NCBI RefSeq assembly: GCF_008297955.1
Contig: NZ_VTPY01000005.1
Coordinates: 372,001 to 436,000, forward strand
Direction of reading: 5' to 3'
DNA length: 64,000 bases
From: Billgrantia pellis
GTDB taxonomy: Bacteria; Pseudomonadota; Gammaproteobacteria; Pseudomonadales; Halomonadaceae
The notes beneath the pieces were generated by a model that worked only from the letters and a program-made list of their open reading frames with translations, was not told the origin of the DNA and ran no database searches. A program made the translations under genes and the position numbers. This document shows positions 1 through 8,231 of the stretch, piece after piece; positions within the stretch are counted from its first letter, which is position 1; each line of letters opens with the position of its first letter.

Positions 1-100
1 CGGGCAAGTGGTCTCGCAGGTGCTGCTGGGCCTGGGCGATGGCCTTCGCGATGCGCATCAGCGGCGCCAGCTCGCCACGCCCGTCGAGCAAGCGTGACAT
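1..100 (-). CDS. DciA-like (DUF721) protein, 5' fragment
   Basis: This is the first 33 codons of a minus-strand gene that runs off the left edge. It begins MSRLLDGRGELAPLMRIAKA and continues with a Gln/His/Leu-rich helix, the usual start of short DUF721 proteins. In Pseudomonas a DUF721 gene lies between lpxC and secA in this orientation, and the family includes DciA, the loader or partner of the replicative helicase DnaB. The start was chosen because the ATG fits the family N-terminus. Only the N-terminus is visible, so the identification depends on this fragment plus position next to secA. Confidence 0.6.
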   Translation of the reverse strand, partial: MSRLLDGRGELAPLMRIAKAIAQAQQHLRDHLP

Positions 101-127
101 GGGCTGGGCTCGTGAACGCTTAACCTT

Positions 128-133
128 TATACT
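128..133 (+). promoter_or_regulatory. Candidate -10 element for the secA operon
   Basis: TATACT matches the sigma-70 -10 consensus at five of six bases and lies just downstream of the divergent dciA start. No good -35 hexamer is visible at normal spacing. It would give a transcript with about 140 bases of leader before the small ORF at 278 and then secA. Confidence 0.35.
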
Positions 134-277
134 CATGAGCTTGTTTCTCGGGGCGGAAGCCTTGTCCGGATGACGCGGGCAGGTCGAACATACCATCTGC
201 CTCGGAATGCGCTAACCGGCGTTCGTCGCCGGCGCCCGACACATCACAGCCTATCACGCTCGGAGTTCGTCGACAGC

Positions 278-658
278 ATGACCGCCGCCCCGATCACGCA
301 CCAGCGCACCGACAGCCCGCCCTCGGGGGCGGTGACACGCTGCCGGTTGCGTTCGCGCTGGTGGCTGGCGGGCCTGTTGGTGACTTGCCTGCTGCCGGCG
401 GGGCTGTCCCAAGCGGAAACGCTGCGCCTCGCCGAGCGAGTGGTCCATACCTGCATTCTCGCTCCGACGCTGATGCGCGCGCGCTGCCGCTACGTGGCGC
501 GCCGACGCGCTTCACCGCACTGGCCACCGCGTCGCCTGGTCGTCACCGCGCATCGGACGCCCACCCCACGTCGACCGCGGCCGTTCCGTGCCCGCTGGGC
601 GGCCGCGCATGACGTCCTGACGCGCCGCGGCCCGCCCGGTGTGTGTCGCTGCCCTTGA
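278..658 (+). CDS. Small secreted ORF upstream of secA, SecM-like arrest peptide candidate
   Basis: The 126-residue product has no family I recognise by sequence. From the ATG at 278 it has a long basic N-region, a hydrophobic core ([16 protein letters not shown]) and a signal-peptidase-like SQA site, resembling SecM's unusually long signal peptide. The mature part is Arg/Pro-rich. Near the C-terminus it reads [11 protein letters not shown], with Arg two residues before Gly-Pro, as in the RAGP core of SecM, and a Phe and a Trp 16 and 12 residues before that Pro. It sits 76 bases before the secA start, the position of secM in enterobacteria. The frame stays open up to an ATG at 170, so the start is uncertain; a weak GGAG lies 12 bases before 278. 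Function as a secretion monitor is inference; spurious translation of GC-rich leader is the alternative. Confidence 0.5.
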   Translation: MTAAPITHQRTDSPPSGAVTRCRLRSRWWLAGLLVTCLLPAGLSQAETLRLAERVVHTCILAPTLMRARCRYVARRRASPHWPPRRLVVTAHRTPTPRRPRPFRARWAAAHDVLTRRGPPGVCRCP

Positions 659-676
659 TCCACGATACTACCGGCG

Positions 677-696
677 GGGCTGGTTCGGACCAGTCT
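677..696 (+). promoter_or_regulatory. Hairpin between the small ORF and secA
   Basis: CTGGT-TCGG-ACCAG forms a five-pair stem with a tetraloop, extended to eight pairs with G-U pairs. It lies 19 bases after the small ORF's stop. In secM-secA a hairpin here hides the secA ribosome binding site; whether this one does so was not folded. Confidence 0.4.
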
Positions 697-734
697 TCGC
701 GCCGGCTAACGCGACACGCAGAGATGGACGTCTC

Positions 735-3476
735 ATGATCAATACGTTGTTACGCAAGGTCGTCGGCTCCAAGAACGACCGCGAAGTCAAGCGCATGCAG
801 CGCCAGGTGGCGCAGATCAACGCGCTGGAACCGCAGTTCGAAGCGCTCGATGACGCCGCCCTCAAGGCGCGCACCGAGGAGTTTCGCGAACGTCTGGCCG
901 GCGGCGAGAGCCTCGATGCCCTGCTGCCGGAGGCCTTTGCCACGGTGCGCGAAGCCAGCAAGCGCGTAATGGGCATGCGCCATTTCGATGTCCAGATGAT
1001 CGGCGGCATGACGCTGCACCGCGGGCGCATCGCCGAGATGAAGACCGGCGAGGGCAAGACCCTGGTCGCCACGCTGGCGGTCTATCTCAACGCACTACCC
1101 GGCCAGGGCGTTCACGTGGTCACGGTGAACGACTACCTGGCGCGCCGCGACGCCGAGTGGATGCGGCCGCTCTACGAATTCCTGGGCCTCACGGTCGGCA
1201 TCATCTTCGCCGGCCAGAGCGGTGAGCAGAAGCGAGCCGCCTATGCCTGCGACATCACCTACGGCACCAACAACGAGTACGGTTTCGACTACCTGCGGGA
1301 TAACATGGCCTTCTCGCTGGAGGACAAAGTCCAGCGCAGCCTCAGCTTTGCCATTGTCGACGAGGTGGACTCGATCCTGATCGATGAGGCGCGTACTCCG
1401 CTCATCATCTCCGGTGCAGTGGACGAGAATACCGAACTCTACAAGGTGGTGGACAAACTCGCGGCGCACCTGGTCAAGGGCGAGGTGTCGGAAGACCCCG
1501 AGGCTCCCGTCAGCGGTGACTTCGTGCTCGAGGAGAAGCACAAGCAGGTCGAGATCACCGAGGCCGGCCACCACAAGGTGGAGGAGTTGATGCGCGCCGA
1601 GGGGCTGCTGGGCGAGGACGATTCGCTCTACGCCGCACAGAATCTCAATTTGCTGCACCATATGCATTCGGCCCTGCGCGCCCGTCACCTTTACCATCGC
1701 GACGTCGACTATATCGTCGTCGACAACCAGGTCGTGATCGTCGACGAACACACCGGCCGCACCATGCCCGGTCGCCGCTGGTCCGAGGGGCTGCACCAGG
1801 CCGTGGAGGCCAAGGAGGGCGTGCCGGTGCAGCGCGAGAGCCAGACGCTGGCCTCGACCACCTTCCAGAACTATTTTCGTCTCTACGACAAATTAGCCGG
1901 GATGACCGGTACCGCCGATACCGAGGCCTTCGAGTTCCGCCAGATCTACGGCCTTGACGTGGTGGTGATTCCCACCAACCGGCCGCTGATTCGTCGCGAC
2001 CTCAATGACCTCGTCTATCTCTCGGCGGAGGAGAAGTTCGAGGCCATCATTCAGGACGTCAAGGAGCAGACCGAGGCCGGCCGTCCGGTGCTGGTGGGTA
2101 CCGCCTCCATCGAGACCTCCGAGTACCTCGCCGGGCTGATGAAGCAGGACGGGCTCGGCTTCAACGTACTCAATGCCAAGCAGCACCAGAGCGAGGCCGA
2201 GATCATCGCCCAGGCGGGGCGACCCGGGGCCATCACCATTGCCACCAACATGGCCGGTCGCGGCACCGACATCGTGCTGGGCGGCAACTGGGAAGCCGAG
2301 GCGGCCAAGCTGGAGAATCCCACCGAGGAGCAGCTCGAACGCCTGCGCGAGGAGTGGCGCGAACGTCACGAAGCCGTGCTCGCTGCGGGTGGACTGCACG
2401 TGATCGGGTCCGAGCGCCATGAATCGCGGCGTATCGACAACCAACTGCGCGGTCGTGCCGGTCGCCAGGGCGACCCCGGCTCGACGCGTTTCTTCCTGTC
2501 GATGGAAGACAGCCTGATGCGCCTGTTCGGTTCCGACCGCGTGCAGCGCATGATGAAGGCGCTGGGGCTGGAGCGCGGCGAGGCCATCGAGCACAAGATG
2601 GTGACCAACGCCGTCGAGCGAGCCCAGAAGAAGGTCGAGAGTCGCAACTTCGATATTCGCAAGCAGCTGCTGGAATACGATGATGTGGCCAACGATCAGC
2701 GTCGCGTGATCTACGAGCAGCGCAACGAGATATTGGCCGTCAATGACGTCTCGGCCAATGTCTTAGGGATTCGCGACGAGGTGCTCGATCAGGCGATCAG
2801 CGAGTTCGTGCCGCCGCAGAGCCTGCCGGAACAGTGGGATCTGGCTGGGCTGCAGGAGCATCTGAAGACTGAATTCAACCTCGATGCCCCGGTGATGGAG
2901 TGGGCCGAGCAGGACGAGCGCCTCAGCGAGGAGCAGCTGCGCGAACGGTTGCAGGAGATGCATCGCAGCATCTACCAGGAGAAGGTCGATACCGCGGGCC
3001 CCGAGCTGATGCGCCGTTTCGAGAAGCAGATCATGCTGCAGGTGCTCGATACGCGCTGGAAGGAGCACTTGCAGTCGATGGACCATCTTCGTCGGGGCAT
3101 TCACCTGCGCGGCTATGCGCAGAAGAATCCCAAGCAGGAATACAAGCGCGAAGCCTTCGAGTTGTTCCAGGCCCTGCTGACCAACATCAAGGCCGATATC
3201 ACTCGCATTACCAGTCACGTACATGTGCGCAAGCCGGAAGAGGTCGATGAGCTGGAGCGGCAGCGCCGCGAGGCGCTGGAGCGCGAGAAGGCGGCTGCGG
3301 CCAGCCGACACGATGCTCCTCAACCCGAGGCGGAGGAGACACATGGTCAGCAGACGGCGGCTTCGACCGCCGAAGGACGCCCGGTGCGTCGCGAGGGACC
3401 CAAGGTGGGGCGCAACGATCCCTGCCCATGCGGATCGGGGAAAAAATACAAGCAGTGCTGCGGCAAGCTGAGCTGA
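735..3476 (+). CDS. secA: Protein translocase subunit SecA
   Basis: ATPase motor of the Sec pathway, which drives unfolded preproteins through SecYEG at the cytoplasmic membrane. The 913-residue product has the usual length. Walker A is MKTGEGKT at residues 102-109; the [15 protein letters not shown] segment marks the DEAD motor, and the C-terminus carries the zinc-binding, SecB-contacting tail ([16 protein letters not shown]). The ATG at 735 fits the family start [15 protein letters not shown]; an in-frame extension to 639 overlaps the preceding ORF and is not family-like. GAGA upstream can pair with TCTC immediately before the start, so the binding site may be structured. It is probably cotranscribed with the preceding small ORF and is followed after 24 bases by argJ. 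Confidence 0.98.
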   Translation: MINTLLRKVVGSKNDREVKRMQRQVAQINALEPQFEALDDAALKARTEEFRERLAGGESLDALLPEAFATVREASKRVMGMRHFDVQMIGGMTLHRGRIAEMKTGEGKTLVATLAVYLNALPGQGVHVVTVNDYLARRDAEWMRPLYEFLGLTVGIIFAGQSGEQKRAAYACDITYGTNNEYGFDYLRDNMAFSLEDKVQRSLSFAIVDEVDSILIDEARTPLIISGAVDENTELYKVVDKLAAHLVKGEVSEDPEAPVSGDFVLEEKHKQVEITEAGHHKVEELMRAEGLLGEDDSLYAAQNLNLLHHMHSALRARHLYHRDVDYIVVDNQVVIVDEHTGRTMPGRRWSEGLHQAVEAKEGVPVQRESQTLASTTFQNYFRLYDKLAGMTGTADTEAFEFRQIYGLDVVVIPTNRPLIRRDLNDLVYLSAEEKFEAIIQDVKEQTEAGRPVLVGTASIETSEYLAGLMKQDGLGFNVLNAKQHQSEAEIIAQAGRPGAITIATNMAGRGTDIVLGGNWEAEAAKLENPTEEQLERLREEWRERHEAVLAAGGLHVIGSERHESRRIDNQLRGRAGRQGDPGSTRFFLSMEDSLMRLFGSDRVQRMMKALGLERGEAIEHKMVTNAVERAQKKVESRNFDIRKQLLEYDDVANDQRRVIYEQRNEILAVNDVSANVLGIRDEVLDQAISEFVPPQSLPEQWDLAGLQEHLKTEFNLDAPVMEWAEQDERLSEEQLRERLQEMHRSIYQEKVDTAGPELMRRFEKQIMLQVLDTRWKEHLQSMDHLRRGIHLRGYAQKNPKQEYKREAFELFQALLTNIKADITRITSHVHVRKPEEVDELERQRREALEREKAAAASRHDAPQPEAEETHGQQTAASTAEGRPVRREGPKVGRNDPCPCGSGKKYKQCCGKLS

Positions 3477-3500
3477 CCGGAACGGACAGGAGACGACACG

Positions 3501-4730
3501 ATGGCTGTGGGTGAAACGCGCTTTCCGGCGATGCCGGCGATCGATGGGTTGCGCTTGGGCACTGCCATGGCCGGTATCAAGACACCGTGCCGCCGCGACC
3601 TGGTGGTGGTGGAGATCCCCGCGGGCGCCCGGGTGGCGGGCAGCTTCACCCGCAATGCCTTCTGTGCCGCGCCGGTGACATTGGCCAAGGCCAACCTGGC
3701 GGCATGCCGGGCGAAGGGAGAGGGCCCACGCTATCTGGTGATCAATACGGGCAATGCCAATGCCGGCACCGGTGAGGTTGGACTACGCGACGCCAGGGCC
3801 ACCTGCGCCGAGCTGGCCAGGCTGGCCGGCGTCAACGAGGACGGCGTGCTGCCGTTTTCCACCGGTGTGATCGGCGAGCCGCTGCCGATGGAACGTCTGC
3901 TGGGCGGGTTGCCGGTCGCGCTGGCGTCGCTGGGTGCGGATGGCGAAGCCTGGCATCAGGCCGGGGAGGGGATTCTCACCACCGATACCCGGCCCAAGGG
4001 GGCCAGCGTGACTCTGGCCCTAGGTGAGCGCACTGTCACGATCAACGGTATCAGCAAGGGCTCGGGCATGATCAAGCCCAACATGGCCACCATGCTGGCT
4101 TTCGTCGCCACCGATGCTGCCATCGAGCAGGAGCTGCTCGATTCGCTGTTGCGCGAAACGGTGGACCGCTCGTTCAACTGCATCACGGTGGACGGCGACA
4201 CCTCGACCAACGATGCTTGCATGCTGATCGCCACAGGCCGTGGTGCCACGGTTCACGGCGACGAGGAAATAGCGGTGTTTCGCAACGGACTTCAGCGGAT
4301 CATGACCGAGCTGGCCCAGGCAATAGTGCGAGACGGCGAGGGTGCCACCAAGTTTGTAACGCTGCAGATCGAGGAAGCTGCGAGCCGCGAGGAGGCGCTG
4401 GATGTGGCCTTCACCGTGGCCCATTCGCCGCTGGTCAAGACCGCCCTGTATGCTTCCGATGCCAACTGGGGGCGCATCCTGGCTGCCGTGGGGAGAGCGC
4501 CGCTAGCCGATTTCGATGTTTCCCGGGTAGCCATCGACCTGGGCGACGTGCGCCTGGTGGAGCACGGCGGGCGTGCCACGGGCTATACCGAAGAGGATGG
4601 AAGTCGAGTGATGGGGCAGGAGGAAATCACCATTCGCATCGCGCTGGGGCGCGGCGAGGAGGTGGCCACGGTGTGGACCACCGATTTGTCCCATGATTAC
4701 GTCAGCATCAACGCCGACTATCGCAGCTAG
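3501..4730 (+). CDS. argJ: Bifunctional glutamate N-acetyltransferase/ornithine acetyltransferase
   Basis: Makes N-acetylglutamate and recycles acetyl groups from N-acetylornithine in the cyclic arginine pathway. The 409-residue protein has the family hallmark KPNMA-TMLAF, where the proenzyme self-cleaves before the Thr that becomes the nucleophile of the beta chain, and the C-terminal NADYRS-type end. An AGGAGA site lies 8 bases before the ATG. The secA-argJ pairing is shared with Pseudomonas. Whether it is truly bifunctional or ornithine acetyltransferase only cannot be told from the sequence alone. Confidence 0.96.
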   Translation: MAVGETRFPAMPAIDGLRLGTAMAGIKTPCRRDLVVVEIPAGARVAGSFTRNAFCAAPVTLAKANLAACRAKGEGPRYLVINTGNANAGTGEVGLRDARATCAELARLAGVNEDGVLPFSTGVIGEPLPMERLLGGLPVALASLGADGEAWHQAGEGILTTDTRPKGASVTLALGERTVTINGISKGSGMIKPNMATMLAFVATDAAIEQELLDSLLRETVDRSFNCITVDGDTSTNDACMLIATGRGATVHGDEEIAVFRNGLQRIMTELAQAIVRDGEGATKFVTLQIEEAASREEALDVAFTVAHSPLVKTALYASDANWGRILAAVGRAPLADFDVSRVAIDLGDVRLVEHGGRATGYTEEDGSRVMGQEEITIRIALGRGEEVATVWTTDLSHDYVSINADYRS

Positions 4731-4807
4731 GCGGCATCAGTGCGGCCTGAGCCAGAGTACACGACCCTGCGCCAGTCGATTGGCGCAGGTAGAGCGGGTA
4801 GGAGTCA

Positions 4808-5776
4808 ATGAACGTAATGGTGAAGAGAAGGGTGCACGTGGCAGCGGCCGCCATCATCAGCGGCGATGGCAAGAAGGCGCTGATTGCCCGCCGTCCGTCC
4901 AATGTCGACCACGGTGGGTTGTGGGAATTCCCCGGCGGCAAGCTGGCCCCCTACGAGACGGGGCTGGAAGGCCTCAAGCGCGAGCTCCACGAGGAGCTGG
5001 GGGTGGAAATCAAGCGTGCCCAGCCGTTGATCCGGGTTCACCATGAATACCCTGACAAGCATATCCTGCTCGACGTTTGGCAAGTGCATGAGTTCAGCGG
5101 TGAGCCGTTCGGTCGCGAGGGCCAGGCGGTGCGCTGGGTGCCGCTCGACGAGCTGGTGAATTATCCATTCCCGGCGGCCAACCTGCCGATCCTGCAGGCG
5201 GTGATGCTGCCCACAGAATACCTCATCACCGGTGAGGAGAGCGATGAAGCGAGGTTCGATGCTTGTCTGCAGCGGGCGCTGGAGCAGGATGGCGTGCGAT
5301 TGGTGCAGTTGCGTGACAAGGCCCTTGGGGAGGCGGCTTACCTCGCCCGTGCCGAGCGGGCACTGGCGCTATGCCGGAAATACGGTGCACGCCTTTTGCT
5401 CAATGGCGAGCCGGAGTGGCTGGAGCGTGTCGATGCCGATGGCATCCACCTGACCAGTGAGCGGTTGATGGGGCTCGAGCGGCGGCCTATCTCCGAAACC
5501 AAGTGGCTGGCAGCGTCCACTCACGATCGTCGTCAGCTTGGCCAGGCGGCCCGGATCGGCTGCGACTTCGTCACACTGTCGCCGCTGCGTACAACGCCGT
5601 CGCACCCCGAGGTTGCGCCGATGGGCTGGCACGACTTTCAGCAACTGGTGGAACGTGCCGCCATGCCGGTATTCGCACTGGGCGGTATGACCCGTCACGA
5701 CGCCAACCACGCTCGTGCTGTGGGTGCCCAGGGCATTGCCTCGATCCGCGATTTCTGGAAAGCGCCGGAAGCCTGA
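4808..5776 (+). CDS. Nudix hydrolase (MutT-type) fused to a ThiE-like domain
   Basis: The N-terminal 130 residues form a MutT-like Nudix domain: the Nudix box starts at GGKLAPYE and ends RELHEELGV with all catalytic Glu in place, suggesting removal of 8-oxo-dGTP. Residues from about 140 to the end resemble a TIM-barrel thiamine phosphate synthase (QLRDKAL, LSPLRTTPSHPE, FALGGM), but this half is a known fusion partner in gammaproteobacteria and may not make thiamine phosphate. The ATG at 4808 has TAGGAG at 5 bases; a second ATG lies three codons later. A strong terminator follows, closing the secA-argJ unit. Confidence 0.9.
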   Translation: MNVMVKRRVHVAAAAIISGDGKKALIARRPSNVDHGGLWEFPGGKLAPYETGLEGLKRELHEELGVEIKRAQPLIRVHHEYPDKHILLDVWQVHEFSGEPFGREGQAVRWVPLDELVNYPFPAANLPILQAVMLPTEYLITGEESDEARFDACLQRALEQDGVRLVQLRDKALGEAAYLARAERALALCRKYGARLLLNGEPEWLERVDADGIHLTSERLMGLERRPISETKWLAASTHDRRQLGQAARIGCDFVTLSPLRTTPSHPEVAPMGWHDFQQLVERAAMPVFALGGMTRHDANHARAVGAQGIASIRDFWKAPEA

Positions 5777-5792
5777 GCTCGGCTGTAAACAG

Positions 5793-5828
5793 AAAAACCC
5801 ACCGCATGCCCTGTCGCGGTGGGTTTTT
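5793..5828 (+). terminator. Intrinsic terminator after the Nudix/ThiE gene
   Basis: A perfect 13-base inverted repeat (AAAAACCCACCGC and its complement) surrounds a 10-base loop; the 3' arm ends in five T followed by CTTT. The A-run on the 5' side would also serve the opposite strand, where aguB ends 280 bases away. Confidence 0.9.
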
Positions 5829-6107
5829 CTTTATCCGCCGGACCCGATAAGCCTCTGTGGCCTATCCCCGCGGCTGTTCTGGTGACAGGTTACAGGGCGC
5901 TGGATCGTCGATGAGGCGCTGTAACCCCTTCCTTGGGCGCTACTTTTGCCCTGCTTCGCTCGCGCATCCTGCTCCGCTTGCAGGACCCGTGCTGGCCATC
6001 CATTGGCCAGCCCGTTCGGAGCTATGCTCCTAACCCATGGAAAAGACCGCCTCTCCGGCCTGCCCCCAGTGCCGCTTACGCTGGTGCGTGTTTCACGGCA
6101 GGATATC
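5829..6107. repeat. Intergenic run of four hairpins
   Basis: No gene is visible here. Four separate inverted repeats follow one another: GGTTACAG 5888-5895 with 5919-5926; TCCTGC 5967-5972 with 5980-5985; GCTGGCCA 5991-5998 with 6004-6011; GGAGC 6018-6022 with 6026-6030. The spacing and variety resemble mosaic extragenic repeats rather than a single terminator. Only one copy exists in the window, so its repetitive nature in the genome is a guess. Confidence 0.4.
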
Positions 6108-7010
6108 TCAGTCTCTGTAACGTCGGGTCAGGTCGCCATAGGCGTCGATGCGGCGGTCGCGCAGGTAGGGCCAGATGCGCCGGACGTCCTCGCCGCGGCT
6201 CATGTCGAGAGTGACCAGCAGGCGCTCGGCCTCGGTGCCGCCGTGGGCCAGCAGCTCGCCTTGGGGGCCGGCGACGAAACTGCCACCCCAGAAGTCGATG
6301 CCCTCGCCTACGCCGGAGTGGTCCGGCTCGTGACCGACACGGTTGGCCACGATCACGGGTACTCCGTTGGCTACCGCATGGCTGCGCTGGATCAGGGTCC
6401 AGGCGTCCTTCTGACGCGCTTTCTCGGCACTGTCGTCGGACGGGCTCCAGCCGATGGCAGTGGGGTAGAGCAGCACTTCGGCACCCGCCAGCGCCATCAG
6501 TCGCGCTGCTTCCGGATACCACTGATCCCAGCACACCAAGAGTCCCAGCCGGCCCACCGAGGTATCGATGGGTTGGAAGCCCTGCTTGCGACTGTCGTCC
6601 TGGTCGCCGGGAGCGAAGTAGAACTTCTCGTAGAAGCCTGGATCGTCGGGGATGTGCATCTTGCGGTAGACGCCTACCTGGCCGCGGTCGCGGTCGTAGA
6701 CCACGGCGGTGTTGTGGTAGAGGCCCGGTGCGCGGCGTTCGAACAACGAGCCGACCAGGACGATGCCGAGCTCGGCCGCCAAGGCGGCGAGGCGTCGTCC
6801 GGTGGGGCCGTCCAGCGGCTCGGCCAAATCGAACAGCTCGGTGTCCTCGTACTGGCAGAAATAGTGCGTGGCATGCAGCTCCTGGAGCAGCACCAGTTCG
6901 GCACCGGCAGCCGCCAGCTCGCGTACGCCGGCCTCGCTCTCGGCCAGGCTGCGCTCCTTGTCCGGCCAGGCGGGTTGCTGGACCAGGCCGACCTTGAGGG
7001 TGCGGGTCAT
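6108..7010 (-). CDS. aguB: N-carbamoylputrescine amidase
   Basis: Carbon-nitrogen hydrolase that converts N-carbamoylputrescine to putrescine, ammonia and CO2. The 300-residue protein shows the Glu-Lys-Cys triad: QELHAT (Glu44), YRKMHIPD (Lys) and LLVCWDQWYPE (Cys near residue 160). The FGPGFYEKFYF-type stretch after the Lys is typical of AguB. Its ATG overlaps the stop of aguA by four bases and has AGGAG upstream, inside the aguA 3' end, so the two are translationally coupled and act in sequence. Confidence 0.95.
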   Translation of the reverse strand: MTRTLKVGLVQQPAWPDKERSLAESEAGVRELAAAGAELVLLQELHATHYFCQYEDTELFDLAEPLDGPTGRRLAALAAELGIVLVGSLFERRAPGLYHNTAVVYDRDRGQVGVYRKMHIPDDPGFYEKFYFAPGDQDDSRKQGFQPIDTSVGRLGLLVCWDQWYPEAARLMALAGAEVLLYPTAIGWSPSDDSAEKARQKDAWTLIQRSHAVANGVPVIVANRVGHEPDHSGVGEGIDFWGGSFVAGPQGELLAHGGTEAERLLVTLDMSRGEDVRRIWPYLRDRRIDAYGDLTRRYRD

Positions 7011-8068
7011 GAGGTTTCTCCTTGCTGTGTAGCGTCATTCACGCTGCCCCGGGGGAGCTGCATGGTCAGGCAGTGCAGGCTGCCGTGCTGGCGGATCACG
7101 TTCGAGCAGTCGATGGGCACGATGTCTCGGCCCGGGAAGGCCTCGGCCAGGACAGCGAGTGCCCGGCTATCGGCGGCATCGCCATAGACAGGCACCAGCA
7201 CGGCCGAGTTCACGATCAGAAAGTTGGCGTAGGTTGCCGGCAGCCGATGCCCGTCCACGGGATCGAAGCAGGAGCGCGGCCAGGGCAATGGCACCAGCCG
7301 GTAGGGCTCGCCGTCGGCGCGACGAAAATGCTTCAGCTCGACCTCCATCGCGGCCAGGTCCGGGTAATGCGGGTCGGATGGATCATCGCAGCGCACATAG
7401 GCTATGGTGGCCGGGTCGCAGAACCGCGCCAGGGTATCCACATGGCTGTCCGTATCGTCGCCTTCCAGATGACCGTTGGCCAGCCATAGCACCCGCTCGA
7501 TACCGAAGTCCTTCCTGAGCAGTGACTCCACCGCTTCGCGATCGAGATGGGGGTTGCGGTTGGGGTTGAGCAGGCAGGCCTCGGTGGTGAGCAGGGTGCC
7601 TTCGCCATCGGTATCGATGGCGCCGCCCTCGAGGACGACCTCACGCCGCTCGACGGGGCAGGCGTAGATGCCGGTCTCTGCCAGGCGCTGCGTCAGCCGG
7701 TTATCGCGTTCGGCCTCGAACTTGCCGCCCCAACCGGTGAAGACGTAATCGAGCAGCACGGGCCGTCCGTCGCGCTCCACCGCGATCGGACCGTGATCGC
7801 GTGCCCAGGTGTCATCCGCCTCGACTACCGTCAGGTGCAGGCGCGAGGCCTCGACGCCCAGGTTGGCGAAGCGACTCAGCAGTTGGGCGCGGGTGGCGGC
7901 GTCGGGCACGGCGATCAGTACGCTTTGGTATCGTGCGATGGCCACCACCAGCGCTTCCATGGTGGCCTCGATGCGTTCGATCAGAGGCGCCCAATCGCTC
8001 GAGGGGCTGGGCCAGGTGAGTTGTACGGCATCCTGGGGGTGCCATTCGGGAAGCAGGCGGTTGGCCAT
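7007..8068 (-). CDS. aguA: Agmatine deiminase
   Basis: Hydrolyses agmatine to N-carbamoylputrescine, the first step of the arginine-decarboxylase route to putrescine. The product is 353 residues. It has the guanidine-modifying fold motifs: WPSPSSDW near the N-terminus, DDTWARDHGP, GGKFEAERD, the EGGAIDTDGEGT segment, and the C-terminal HGSLHCLTMQ holding the catalytic Cys. The frame extends 14 codons upstream to 8110, but the ATG at 8068 matches the family start (MANRLLPEW) and has an AGAGG site. It is the first gene of a two-gene minus-strand operon with aguB. Confidence 0.95.
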   Translation of the reverse strand: MANRLLPEWHPQDAVQLTWPSPSSDWAPLIERIEATMEALVVAIARYQSVLIAVPDAATRAQLLSRFANLGVEASRLHLTVVEADDTWARDHGPIAVERDGRPVLLDYVFTGWGGKFEAERDNRLTQRLAETGIYACPVERREVVLEGGAIDTDGEGTLLTTEACLLNPNRNPHLDREAVESLLRKDFGIERVLWLANGHLEGDDTDSHVDTLARFCDPATIAYVRCDDPSDPHYPDLAAMEVELKHFRRADGEPYRLVPLPWPRSCFDPVDGHRLPATYANFLIVNSAVLVPVYGDAADSRALAVLAEAFPGRDIVPIDCSNVIRQHGSLHCLTMQLPRGSVNDATQQGETS

Positions 8069-8103
8069 GGAGTGAGCCTCTTTAGTAGCATCGGCAGCCG
8101 GTG

Positions 8104-8175
8104 GGTGCACCGAGTCGGCGCAATGTAGGCTCAGCCCGGTAATGTTGCAAGTCTCGGGGAAACCGGGTGCACCCG
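8104..8175. promoter_or_regulatory. Two GGGTGCACC palindromes between aguA and lolC
   Basis: GGTGCACC occurs at 8104-8111 and again, inside the 12-base perfect palindrome CGGGTGCACCCG, at 8164-8175. Their centres are 62 bases apart, close to six helical turns, so a dimeric regulator could bind both on one face or loop the DNA. They lie in the divergent promoter region; the regulator is unknown. Confidence 0.4.
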
Positions 8176-8231
8176 ATGCAGCGGCGCGTAAAAAACCGTA
8201 CCATGACCCCCCTCTGACAAGGAACGCAACG

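Noticed and set aside
361..612. Alternative 83-codon frame overlapping the SecM-like ORF
   Set aside because: It lacks a signal peptide and any motif, and starts inside the hydrophobic core codons of the other frame.
1095..2594. Two 233-codon minus-strand frames opposite secA
   Set aside because: They are shadows of the G/C-ending codons of secA; the products are Leu/Val/His-rich with no known domain.
5829..6107. tRNA or other stable RNA gene
   Set aside because: The four hairpins do not form a cloverleaf, and no T-loop consensus or CCA-type end is present.
5946..7187. A 413-codon plus-strand frame opposite aguB
   Set aside because: Overlaps aguB and the aguA end on the opposite strand; the product has no recognisable domain and starts in the hairpin region.
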